A DNA stretch of 12,401 bases, from contig RFNJ01000068.1 of the NCBI GenBank assembly GCA_009927255.1, forward strand, positions 1 to 12,401. The letters run 5' to 3'. Shown in pieces: positions 1 to 5,286 of this stretch. Source of the DNA: Pseudomonadota bacterium (GTDB lineage Bacteria; Pseudomonadota; Alphaproteobacteria; UBA2136; UBA6156). The notes under the pieces are model-generated. The model made no database searches. It was not told the origin of the DNA and saw nothing but the letters and a program-made list of their open reading frames with translations. Positions within the stretch are counted from its first letter, which is position 1, and each line of letters opens with the position of its first letter. A program made the translations under genes and the position numbers.

Positions 1-1
1 C

Positions 2-163
2 CACGTGCTGGTCGGCAGCCTCATGCTGATGTTCCTCCATTGGCGCCTCACCAAAGGAGACTTCACCCGCCACAACCACTTCTACTTCGAAGCAACAGCA
101 TGGTATTGGCACTTCGTGGATGTGGTGTGGATTGGGTTGTTCCTCTTCGTCTACGTGCTGTAA
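2..163 (+). CDS. Cytochrome c oxidase subunit III, C-terminal fragment
   Basis: This is the last 53 codons of a gene that begins left of the window. The reading frame ends in TAA at 161-163. The peptide carries the hallmark end of the COX3 family: an aromatic-rich FEATAWYWHFVDVVW segment followed by a final hydrophobic helix ending in FLFVYVL. Subunit III is an integral inner-membrane subunit of aa3-type haem-copper oxidase. It does not bind the metals itself but stabilises the catalytic core and the proton uptake path. The HFVDVVW motif favours the cytochrome c oxidase form, but with only the C-terminus visible a quinol-oxidase subunit III cannot be fully excluded, so no symbol is given. The RNase D gene starts 9 nt downstream, so the two are probably co-transcribed although functionally unrelated. 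Confidence 0.88.
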   Translation, partial: HVLVGSLMLMFLHWRLTKGDFTRHNHFYFEATAWYWHFVDVVWIGLFLFVYVL

Positions 164-172
164 GCCGCGCCA

Positions 173-796
173 ATGCCTAACATCATATTGGTTCACGCCG
201 ACCTCCCCGCCAACCTCCCCTTCCCAACCGGCATGGTCGCCATCGATACCGAAACCACCGGCCTCTCGCTGCAAACCGACAAACTCTGTCTGGCGCAAGT
301 GTCGGACGGCATGGGCAACGTCTGGCTGGTCAAATTCGACGGCCAAAACTACGCCGCCCCCAACCTCAAAGCGATGCTGCAAAACCCCCGCCTCACCAAG
401 CTGTTTCATTTTGCAAGGTTCGACCTCGCGATGCTCCAAAAGCATTTGAGTCTCCCCGAAATCACACCCACCTTCTGCACCAAAATCGCCAGCAAACTGG
501 TGCGCCCAACCGAAGGCAAACACAACCTCCGCACTCTCGTCGAACTCTACTGCGGCGTGCTGCTCGATAAAGGCGAGCAAATGTCCAACTGGGCCGCCGA
601 AGAACTCACCGAAAGCCAAAAGCAATACGCCGCTTCAGACGTTTTATATCTCCACCAAATCCACCAAAAACTCACCGAACAGCTCACCGAGAAAAACCTC
701 AACCACACGATGCACCAAGCCCTCCAATTCCTCCCTACCCGCGTCCAAATGGACCTCCTCGGCCTCCCCGAAACCGATCTTTTTAGTCACCACTGA
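173..796 (+). CDS. rnd: Ribonuclease D-like 3'-5' exonuclease (short form)
   Basis: A 207-residue DEDDy exonuclease. All three exonuclease motifs are visible: Exo I as DTETTGL with D25 and E27, Exo II as HFARFDLAML with D84, and Exo III as YAASDVLYL with Y152 and D156 in the Y-x3-D arrangement. Members trim 3' ends of tRNA precursors and other RNAs using two metal ions. At 207 residues it lacks the HRDC domains of the roughly 375-residue E. coli enzyme and matches the short RNase D-like proteins common in alphaproteobacteria. The ATG at 173 is chosen because the protein is full length from there and a central beta-strand precedes Exo I. No clear Shine-Dalgarno is seen, so translation may depend on reinitiation after the COX3 stop 9 nt upstream. 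A perfect inverted repeat overlaps the stop codon. Confidence 0.9.
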   Translation: MPNIILVHADLPANLPFPTGMVAIDTETTGLSLQTDKLCLAQVSDGMGNVWLVKFDGQNYAAPNLKAMLQNPRLTKLFHFARFDLAMLQKHLSLPEITPTFCTKIASKLVRPTEGKHNLRTLVELYCGVLLDKGEQMSNWAAEELTESQKQYAASDVLYLHQIHQKLTEQLTEKNLNHTMHQALQFLPTRVQMDLLGLPETDLFSHH

Positions 797-814
797 ACGG
801 CGCAGCCGTTCAGT
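792..814. other. Perfect inverted repeat overlapping the rnd stop codon
   Basis: ACTGAACGGC (792-801) and GCCGTTCAGT (805-814) are exact reverse complements separated by GCA. The resulting 10-bp hairpin contains the rnd TGA at 794-796. No T-run follows; the next bases are GC-rich. It is therefore not a textbook intrinsic terminator. It could stabilise the mRNA 3' end, act as a Rho-assisted or processing site, or be part of a REP-like element. A weaker TGCGC/GCGCA pairing follows at 814-841. Confidence 0.6.
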
Positions 815-878
815 GCGCGCCGAAGCCCGAAGCGCAGCGCATAAGCAAATCACGTGTATAAAGCACCCCTCTCGGGCC

Positions 879-950
879 GTCATTCCAGAAGCTTAGATTT
901 TGCGAGATGAGCGCTTGCGAATCCGCAAAATCAAGCTATCTGGAATCCAG
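879..950. repeat. Palindromic extragenic repeat-like element
   Basis: Two 23-nt arms at 882-904 and 924-946 are near-perfect reverse complements. They share ATTCCAG at the outer ends and ATTTTGCG at the inner ends and differ only by compensating one-base bulges in the middle. The 19-nt loop contains GAGCGCTTGCGAATC. The outer form, GTCATTCCAG...CTGGAATCCAG, resembles dispersed palindromic repeats of the 'GTCATTCC...GGAATCCAG' type found between genes in many proteobacteria. Only one copy lies in this window, so the mobile or dispersed nature is inferred. No open frame of note lies in 797-1131; this stretch holds the hairpin at 792-814, this palindrome, and the promoter and leader of rplR. Confidence 0.6.
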
Positions 951-989
951 CTTTAAAAACATAAAACAAAATCCTCCTCACTTTCCCCC

Positions 990-1018
990 TTGCCAACCCC
1001 CCAAATCTCTGCCAAAAG
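990..1018 (+). promoter_or_regulatory. Candidate sigma-70 promoter for rplR-rpsE-rplO
   Basis: TTGCCA at 990-995 is followed after exactly 17 nt by CAAAAG at 1013-1018. The -10 is weak on its own. The same layout and flanking bases recur upstream of the rpmJ and rpmI operons (4545-4573 and 6892-6920), which supports a real promoter class. It lies about 115 nt before the rplR start. Confidence 0.5.
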
Positions 1019-1027
1019 GCGCCATCC

Positions 1028-1064
1028 CCACGGGTCTGTCGAGACCTTATCTCCAGAACCGTGG
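1028..1064 (+). promoter_or_regulatory. Structured leader upstream of rplR
   Basis: Within the predicted 5' leader, GGTCT (1033-1037) and AGACC (1042-1046) form a stem with a GTCG loop. CCACGG (1028-1033) and CCGTGG (1059-1064) can form an alternative outer stem that shares the base at 1033. Ribosomal-protein operons are often autoregulated through such leaders, but which protein would bind here cannot be told from the sequence. Confidence 0.35.
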
Positions 1065-1131
1065 CAACTTCCCCGCTCGCCAAGCCAAACGGCCAAGCTA
1101 CGGGGCAACCAGAACAGAATAGGAGACGACC

Positions 1132-1497
1132 ATGGGATTTGTCCATGAAACCATCAACGAACGCCGCGCCCGCCGCGTCCGTCACAAGCTGCGCCAATCC
1201 GCCCCGGGCAAACTGCGCCTCAGCGTCTACCGCAGTAACCTCAACCTCAGCGCCCAAATTATCGACGACACCAAAGGTGTAACTCTGGTCAGCGCCAGCA
1301 CCATGGAAAAGCAACTGCGCAAGTCCATCAAAAACACCCGCGGGATGGACGCCGCCATCGCCATCGGCAAAACCGTGGCCGAACGTGCCACCAAAGCTGG
1401 CATCAAGGATGTTTATTTTGATCGCGGCGCCTACCGCTACACCGGCCGCCTCAAGGCCCTCGCCGACGCCGCGCGCGAAGCTGGCCTCAAGTTCTAA
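1132..1497 (+). CDS. rplR: 50S ribosomal protein L18 (uL18)
   Basis: A 121-residue protein of the usual length for bacterial L18. It has a basic N-terminal segment rich in Arg (RRARRVRHKLR), then the conserved core running through RLSVYRSNLNLSAQIIDD, and the C-terminal block FDRGAYRYTGRLKALADAAREAGLKF. L18 binds 5S rRNA and helps place it on the central protuberance of the large subunit. The ATG at 1132 is preceded by AGGAG at 1121-1125. In most bacteria rplR follows rplF inside the spc operon. Here nothing ribosomal lies upstream, and a candidate promoter and leader precede it, so rplR is the first gene of a shortened operon with rpsE and rplO. Confidence 0.97.
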   Translation: MGFVHETINERRARRVRHKLRQSAPGKLRLSVYRSNLNLSAQIIDDTKGVTLVSASTMEKQLRKSIKNTRGMDAAIAIGKTVAERATKAGIKDVYFDRGAYRYTGRLKALADAAREAGLKF

Positions 1498-1518
1498 GCA
1501 ATGTTGAAGGAGCATCCC

Positions 1519-2460
1519 ATGAACACCGAAATTACCGCAACACCAACCCAACCAACCACCCCCGCTGCTACGGAAAGCCGCCCCAACACCCGCGCCCCTC
1601 GTGAAGGTGGCCGCGAAGGTGGCCGTAACGAAGGCCGCGATGGCCGTGAAGGCGGCCGCCGCCGCGACCGCGAAGGCGGCGAGCGCGAGCGCAGCGAACT
1701 GGTCGATAAACTCGTCGGCGTCCGCCGCGTTGCCAAAACCGTCAAGGGCGGCCGCCGGATGGCCTTCGGCGCCCTCGTCGTGGTGGGCGATGAAGCGGGC
1801 CGCGTCGGCTTCGGCAAAGGCAAAGCGAAAGAAGTGCCGGATGCCGTGAAGAAGGCCACCGAAGAAGCCAAGCGCCGCATGGTTCGCGTCGCTCTGCGCC
1901 AAGGCCGCACCATGCACCACGAAGTCCGTGGCCGCTTCGGCGCCACCCGCGTGGTCATCAAGCCTGCCGTGCCCGGTACTGGGATCATTGCTGGCGGCCC
2001 AATGCGCGCCGTATTTGAAGCGATGGGCATCAAAGACGTCGTTGCCAAAGCCATGGGCAGCACCAACCCCTTCAACCTCATCCGCGCCACTTTTGCTGCA
2101 TTTGCCGCCATCGAAACTCCCCGCGGTATCGCTGCTAAACGCGGCCTGAAGGTGACAGACCTGCTGCTGCACAAGAACGAAAGCAGCAAAGGCGAAGTCG
2201 ACCAAAAGGAAATGCTGGAAAAGGCCGAAAAAGCCAAAGCCAAGCGCGCCGCCAACCGCCCCGATAAAGGTGGCAACCGCCGCCCCCGCAAGGAAGAAGG
2301 CGAGCGTAAACCCCGCCGCGACGCTCAACCCCGCCGTGCCGAAGGCCCCAAAGTGGTCACCGTCACCAAGGGCGAAAGCATGATGAAGGCAACCACCGAA
2401 GCCCCAGCGGAAACCGCAGCAGCCACTACGGCTCCAGCGGAAACGCCCAAGGCCGAATAA
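1519..2460 (+). CDS. rpsE: 30S ribosomal protein S5 (uS5) with long N- and C-terminal extensions
   Basis: S5 sits on the solvent side of the 30S subunit and contributes to decoding fidelity and the mRNA entry helicase site. The conserved core spans roughly residues 59-218: SELVDKLVGVRRVAKTVKGG, FGALVVVGDEAGRVGFGKGKA, then GTGIIAGGPMRAVFEAMGI. The ATG at 1519 is preferred to the in-frame ATG at 1501 because AAGGAG (1507-1512) lies just before it. The product is 313 residues against about 165-190 in most bacteria. Residues 1-58 end in a low-complexity run of REGG, REGGR and EGRDG units. Residues 219-313 form a tail that is first Lys/Arg/Glu-rich (EKAEKAKAKRAANRPDKGG), then Ala/Thr/Pro-rich. Both tails look disordered. 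rpmD, normally the next gene, is absent; the tail does not resemble L30. Confidence 0.95.
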   Translation: MNTEITATPTQPTTPAATESRPNTRAPREGGREGGRNEGRDGREGGRRRDREGGERERSELVDKLVGVRRVAKTVKGGRRMAFGALVVVGDEAGRVGFGKGKAKEVPDAVKKATEEAKRRMVRVALRQGRTMHHEVRGRFGATRVVIKPAVPGTGIIAGGPMRAVFEAMGIKDVVAKAMGSTNPFNLIRATFAAFAAIETPRGIAAKRGLKVTDLLLHKNESSKGEVDQKEMLEKAEKAKAKRAANRPDKGGNRRPRKEEGERKPRRDAQPRRAEGPKVVTVTKGESMMKATTEAPAETAAATTAPAETPKAE

Positions 2461-2465
2461 ACGAA

Positions 2466-2493
2466 CAACTATCAACTAACAACTATCAACTGA
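2466..2493. repeat. Short tandem heptamer repeat between rpsE and rplO
   Basis: Four heptamers lie head to tail: CAACTAT, CAACTAA, CAACTAT and CAACTGA. Put another way, a 14-nt unit at 2464-2477 is repeated exactly at 2478-2491. The array fills half of the 57-nt gap before rplO, where rpmD would normally be. It contains no obvious hairpin. A/T-rich single-stranded character just upstream of the rplO Shine-Dalgarno could keep the site open, but that is inference. Confidence 0.85.
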
Positions 2494-2517
2494 AACAGGC
2501 GCAAGGGAAACCGAGTC

Positions 2518-3027
2518 ATGAAACTGAACCAACTCTCCGATAACATCGGCGCAACCCACTACAAAACCCGCAAGGGCCGCGGTATCGGCTCTGGCAAGGG
2601 CAAAACCTCAGGCCGTGGGGTCAAGGGCCAACGCGCCCGTAAATCCGGCAACGTGCGTGCAGGGTTCGAAGGCGGGCAAAACCCCCTCTACCGCCGCTTG
2701 CCAATGCGGGGCTTTAACAACGCCAACTTCCGCACCGAATACTGCGTGGTCAACTTGGGCACCCTGCAAAAGCTGATCGACGAAGGCAAGCTAGAAGCTG
2801 GCAAGGCGATAACCATCGAAAGCATCATCGGCATCGGCCTCACCAAAAAGCCACTGTCCGGCCTCAAGGTTCTGGGCACCGGTGAAGTCAAAGCCAAACT
2901 CACCATCACCGCCGCCGCAGCCAGCGCCAGCGCAATGGAAAAAATCAAAAAAGCCGGCGGCACCCTCACTCTGTTGCCAAAAGCTGAAAAGGTAGAAGGC
3001 AAACTCCAACCCAAAAAATCCAAATAA
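2518..3027 (+). CDS. rplO: 50S ribosomal protein L15 (uL15)
   Basis: A 169-residue L15, slightly longer than the common 145-160. The glycine/lysine-rich N-terminal loop that threads into 23S rRNA is clear: KGRGIGSGKGKTSGRGVKGQ, followed by FEGGQNPLYRRLPMRGF. The C-terminal globular part contains the ITAAAASASAMEKIKKAGG helix and ends in a Lys-rich tail. The ATG at 2518 follows an AAGGGA Shine-Dalgarno at 2503-2508. It is the last gene of the rplR-rpsE-rplO unit. A strong terminator about 20 nt after the stop separates it from the next gene. In most bacteria secY follows L15 directly and is co-transcribed; here secY is absent from that position. Confidence 0.97.
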   Translation: MKLNQLSDNIGATHYKTRKGRGIGSGKGKTSGRGVKGQRARKSGNVRAGFEGGQNPLYRRLPMRGFNNANFRTEYCVVNLGTLQKLIDEGKLEAGKAITIESIIGIGLTKKPLSGLKVLGTGEVKAKLTITAAAASASAMEKIKKAGGTLTLLPKAEKVEGKLQPKKSK

Positions 3028-3047
3028 CAACCACTCTAAAATCTCTA

Positions 3048-3073
3048 AAACCCTGCCTCGGCAGGGTTTGTTA
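3048..3073 (+). terminator. Intrinsic terminator after rplO
   Basis: AAACCCTGCC (3048-3057) pairs with GGCAGGGTTT (3060-3069), giving a tight GC-rich hairpin with a very short loop. It is followed by the T-rich stretch TTTGTTATTA. The placement 20 nt after the rplO stop fits the end of the operon. Confidence 0.85.
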
Positions 3074-3099
3074 TTATCAAACCCCCAAAAATTCTATGG

Positions 3100-3127
3100 T
3101 TGCAATCATCATCCAAAAAGCTAAAAC
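3100..3127 (+). promoter_or_regulatory. Weak candidate promoter for the NAS-like gene
   Basis: TTGCAA at 3100-3105 and TAAAAC at 3122-3127 are separated by 16 nt. The -10 ends 6 nt before the ATG at 3134, and no Shine-Dalgarno is seen, so the transcript could be leaderless. A terminator upstream means this gene pair needs its own promoter somewhere in 3074-3133. The hexamers are weak matches. Confidence 0.3.
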
Positions 3128-3133
3128 CATTCC

Positions 3134-3961
3134 ATGCAACCCGTCATCCAAACAATTACCGAAACCTTCAGCTTCCTCGCAAATCAAACCGACCTATCTC
3201 CATCTCCACAAATCAACCAATACTTTACCCGTCTCGTCACCAGCGCACTCGTCCCTCTGCCCGAAGCACAAGTCACCACCATTCTCGCCGAAGTCGAAAG
3301 CCAAATCGGCCTCGCCCGCCTGCGTGAGTTGTGTGGCACTGGCGAAACCGCCCTGGAAGTCCACTGGGCCAAGCAACTTGCCAACGCCCCCGATATGTTG
3401 GCAACCTTGCATGATTTCCCTTACTACCAAAACTATCGCCACATGGTGCAGGCCGAACTTGCATTGCTGCGCCAACATGCCCCAACCGCCAAAAGCGTAC
3501 TGTTGGTGGGCAGTGGTCCGCTGCCACTCACGGCCTACTTTTTGGCGGCCGAGCACGGCATGGCGGTCGAATGTCTCGATATCAACCCTCAAGCCAACCA
3601 ACTGGCCCAAGCATGGCTCCAACGCCTGCCAACACCGCTACCCATTACCTTTACCAGTGCCGATGTCCGCAACCTCACTCCCATGCCGCAAGCCGATGTG
3701 GTTTGGCTCTGTGCATTGGTGCTCGGCCAAAGCGAAAGCGAGCAAGAACGCCTGCTCCACACCATCGAAGCCCGCCTATGGCCCGGCCAATTTATCGGTA
3801 TCCGCTCGGTGAAAGATTTGCGCTGCCTGCTCTACCCCAAAGTCAATTGCCGTTGCTGCACCAATCTTCAATTCAAAGGGGTCTTTCACCCCGAAAACGA
3901 AATTGTAAATAGCTTCGTCGTACTTCAAAAACCACCGGCCGAACCACGCTCAGCCCAATGA
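3134..3961 (+). CDS. Nicotianamine synthase-like aminobutyryltransferase
   Basis: A 275-residue protein with the motif order of the nicotianamine synthase (NAS) family. This family includes plant NAS, an archaeal thermonicotianamine synthase, and bacterial CntL of the staphylopine pathway. It uses S-adenosylmethionine as donor of 3-amino-3-carboxypropyl groups to make metal chelators. Visible landmarks are ELCGTGETALEVHW (acidic residues E71 and E75), FPYYQNY (95-101), the SAM-binding VGSGPLPLT with G126, LDINP with D149 at the strand-2 acidic position, ADVVWLCALVLG, LWPGQFIGIRS, LLYP, and the C-terminal FHPENEIVNS (251-260). An unusual C-x-C-C cluster occurs at C239, C241 and C242. The stop overlaps the start of the next gene (ATGA at 3958-3961), so the two are translationally coupled. 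The true substrate is unknown. No opine dehydrogenase, histidine racemase or transporter is present here. Family assignment is by motif recognition only. Confidence 0.82.
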   Translation: MQPVIQTITETFSFLANQTDLSPSPQINQYFTRLVTSALVPLPEAQVTTILAEVESQIGLARLRELCGTGETALEVHWAKQLANAPDMLATLHDFPYYQNYRHMVQAELALLRQHAPTAKSVLLVGSGPLPLTAYFLAAEHGMAVECLDINPQANQLAQAWLQRLPTPLPITFTSADVRNLTPMPQADVVWLCALVLGQSESEQERLLHTIEARLWPGQFIGIRSVKDLRCLLYPKVNCRCCTNLQFKGVFHPENEIVNSFVVLQKPPAEPRSAQ

Positions 3962-4518
3962 CTTTACCACTCAAAGTGCTCGGCCCCCATGAAGTAACGT
4001 TGGCAACCGCCGCCCGCACCTTCTGCCTGCAAACCATCAAGCAAACCTACGGGTTCGATTATAACCCCGCCTGGCACGCCGACCTCGACAGCCTCTGCCA
4101 AACCTCCACCGAGAACCCCACCGATAATCAGTATGCCGCCAGCAACCGTGGCCGCTTTTGGGTGTTGTTGAATAAAGATGGTGAAGTTATTGGCACCATG
4201 GGCGTGCGTAGCCTCGCCTATAAGCCCAACTTTAAGCCAATCCTCGCCACCTACTACCCCGATTTCAACCACATCGCCTCCCTCTGGCGCACCTACTTGG
4301 CACCAGCTTACCGTGGCCAAGGCTGGGGCGAAAAGCTTAACCAAGTCGCCCTCGAGTTCGCCCGCAGCCAAAATTACCAACGCATGTTCCTCGAATGCAA
4401 CCAAGCCAACACCAAGCTCCAAGCCTACTGGCAGCGCCTCGGTTACCAGCACTTTTGCAATGGCGATAACTTCTGTTGCTTCGACCAACCCCTCCACCCA
4501 GCGCACCACCAAACCTAA
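3958..4518 (+). CDS. GNAT-family N-acetyltransferase coupled to the NAS-like gene
   Basis: A 186-residue protein with a GNAT fold signature. The acetyl-CoA pyrophosphate-binding loop is seen as LAPAYRGQGWGEKL, matching the Q/R-x-x-G-x-G rule with R119 to G124. A preceding strand (FWVLLNKDGEVIGTMGVRSL) and the C-terminal block NTKLQAYWQRLGYQHF are also typical. GNAT enzymes acetylate amines using acetyl-CoA; the substrate here is not evident. Its ATG at 3958 lies inside the last codons of the NAS-like gene with a 4-nt ATGA overlap. This strongly suggests a shared pathway and similar stoichiometry. One inference is that it acetylates an amino group of the NAS-like product or its precursor. Alternatives are protein acetylation or self-protection. 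No terminator was found after it. Confidence 0.85.
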   Translation: MTLPLKVLGPHEVTLATAARTFCLQTIKQTYGFDYNPAWHADLDSLCQTSTENPTDNQYAASNRGRFWVLLNKDGEVIGTMGVRSLAYKPNFKPILATYYPDFNHIASLWRTYLAPAYRGQGWGEKLNQVALEFARSQNYQRMFLECNQANTKLQAYWQRLGYQHFCNGDNFCCFDQPLHPAHHQT

Positions 4519-4544
4519 TATCTAACACGCACCAAAAATACCCC

Positions 4545-4573
4545 TTGCCAACCCCAAACACCTCTGCTAAAGG
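4545..4573 (+). promoter_or_regulatory. Candidate sigma-70 promoter for rpmJ-rpsM-rpsK-rpoA
   Basis: TTGCCA (4545-4550), a 17-nt spacer and TAAAGG (4568-4573). The flanks CCCCTTGCCAACCCC and CTCTGC closely match those of the rplR promoter at 990-1018. It lies about 110 nt upstream of the rpmJ start. Confidence 0.55.
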
Positions 4574-4583
4574 GGCGTATTCC

Positions 4584-4600
4584 GGCTGCTATGCGCAGCC
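4584..4600 (+). promoter_or_regulatory. Leader hairpin upstream of rpmJ
   Basis: GGCTGC (4584-4589) and GCAGCC (4595-4600) form a 6-bp GC-rich stem with loop TATGC. It sits about 11 nt after the predicted -10, so right at the 5' end of the transcript. It may stabilise the mRNA or bind a ribosomal protein. The rest of the 4519-4684 gap shows no gene. Confidence 0.35.
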
Positions 4601-4684
4601 ACCACCTTTGCTGCAAAAGCGCGCCAAATAAGCCGCTAAGTAGCTGAAGTGGAAGGATAAAAGTATAAGTCTAAAGGGGCCAAC

Positions 4685-4852
4685 ATGCGTTACATCTCAT
4701 CCATCCGGGCCGAAAAAAAGCGCGACCGCAAATTGCAGGTTGTGCGCCGCACCCGGAACAAGGCAGGCAAGTTTTTGGGCCGTACCCGTATTGTCATGCG
4801 CGATAAACGCACCAATGGCAAAACCGGTCGCTATTCGGTTACCCAAGGCTAA
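4685..4852 (+). CDS. rpmJ: Divergent 50S ribosomal protein L36 (bL36), cysteine-free with an insertion
   Basis: A 55-residue, very basic protein. Its first 22 residues align well with alphaproteobacterial L36: MRYISSIRAEKKRDRKLQVVRR matches the family pattern of M[KR]-x-x-SS-[LI]-[KR]-x-x-KKRD-x-x-x-QVV[KR]R. The C-terminal part (GR-x-RIVMRDKR ... GRYSVTQG) matches the family's GRVYVINK ... RFKA[RK]QG. Between them about 10 extra residues (TRNKAGKFLG) are inserted, which explains 55 instead of about 41 residues. It has no cysteine, consistent with the zinc-free L36 type. L36 stabilises 23S rRNA near the peptidyl-transferase region. The ATG at 4685 follows AAAGGGG (4673-4679). Location just before rpsM is the classic rpmJ position in many bacteria, which supports the call. 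It might instead be a lineage-specific small ribosomal protein. Confidence 0.7.
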   Translation: MRYISSIRAEKKRDRKLQVVRRTRNKAGKFLGRTRIVMRDKRTNGKTGRYSVTQG

Positions 4853-4890
4853 AGTACTGTAAGATAAACCTAAAACAAGGAGTGTAGCTC

Positions 4891-5271
4891 GTGGCTCGTA
4901 TCGCGGGTGTTAATATTCCGGCCGATAAACAGGTGTGGATTGCCCTCACCTATCTCTATGGAATTGGCCCATCAAACACATATCAAGTGCTGGAAGCGGC
5001 AAAAATCGAACCAACCCGTCGGGTTAATACCCTGACCGACGATGAAGTCAGCCGCATCCGTAACGTCATTGAAGCTGGTTTCCCGGTGGAAGGTGACCTG
5101 CGCCGTCAAGTTAGCCTCAACATTAAGCGGCTGATGGACTTGGGCTGCTACCGTGGCCTGCGCCACCGTAAAGGCTTGCCGGTTCGCGGCCAGCGCACGC
5201 ACAGCAATGCCCGCACCCGCAAGGGCCCGCGCAAGTCTGGCGTGGCCAACAAAAAAACCACCACCAAGTAA
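4891..5271 (+). CDS. rpsM: 30S ribosomal protein S13 (uS13)
   Basis: A 126-residue S13, near the usual 118-125. The N-terminus MARIAGVNIPADKQVWIALT, the YGIG turn, and the C-terminal RGLRHRKGLPVRGQRTHSNA followed by ARTRKGPRK are all diagnostic. S13 lies in the 30S head, where its C-terminal tail contacts P-site tRNA and it forms intersubunit bridges with L5 and 23S rRNA. Translation begins at GTG (4891), as shown by AAGGAG at 4877-4882 and the family N-terminus. It follows rpmJ by 38 nt and precedes rpsK by 15 nt, so it belongs to the alpha operon unit rpmJ-rpsM-rpsK-rpoA. Confidence 0.97.
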   Translation: MARIAGVNIPADKQVWIALTYLYGIGPSNTYQVLEAAKIEPTRRVNTLTDDEVSRIRNVIEAGFPVEGDLRRQVSLNIKRLMDLGCYRGLRHRKGLPVRGQRTHSNARTRKGPRKSGVANKKTTTK

Positions 5272-5286
5272 GGGGAAGGATTGCTC

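Noticed and set aside
907..1122. A 71-codon + strand open frame upstream of rplR
   Set aside because: It crosses the palindrome, the candidate promoter and the leader hairpins, has no ribosome-binding site, and its Pro/Lys/Ser composition looks non-coding.
931..2475. A 514-codon open frame on the - strand opposite rplR and rpsE
   Set aside because: It is antisense to two certain ribosomal genes. Its Gly/Ala/Phe-rich composition is what C-rich third positions produce on the opposite strand, and it has no recognisable domain.
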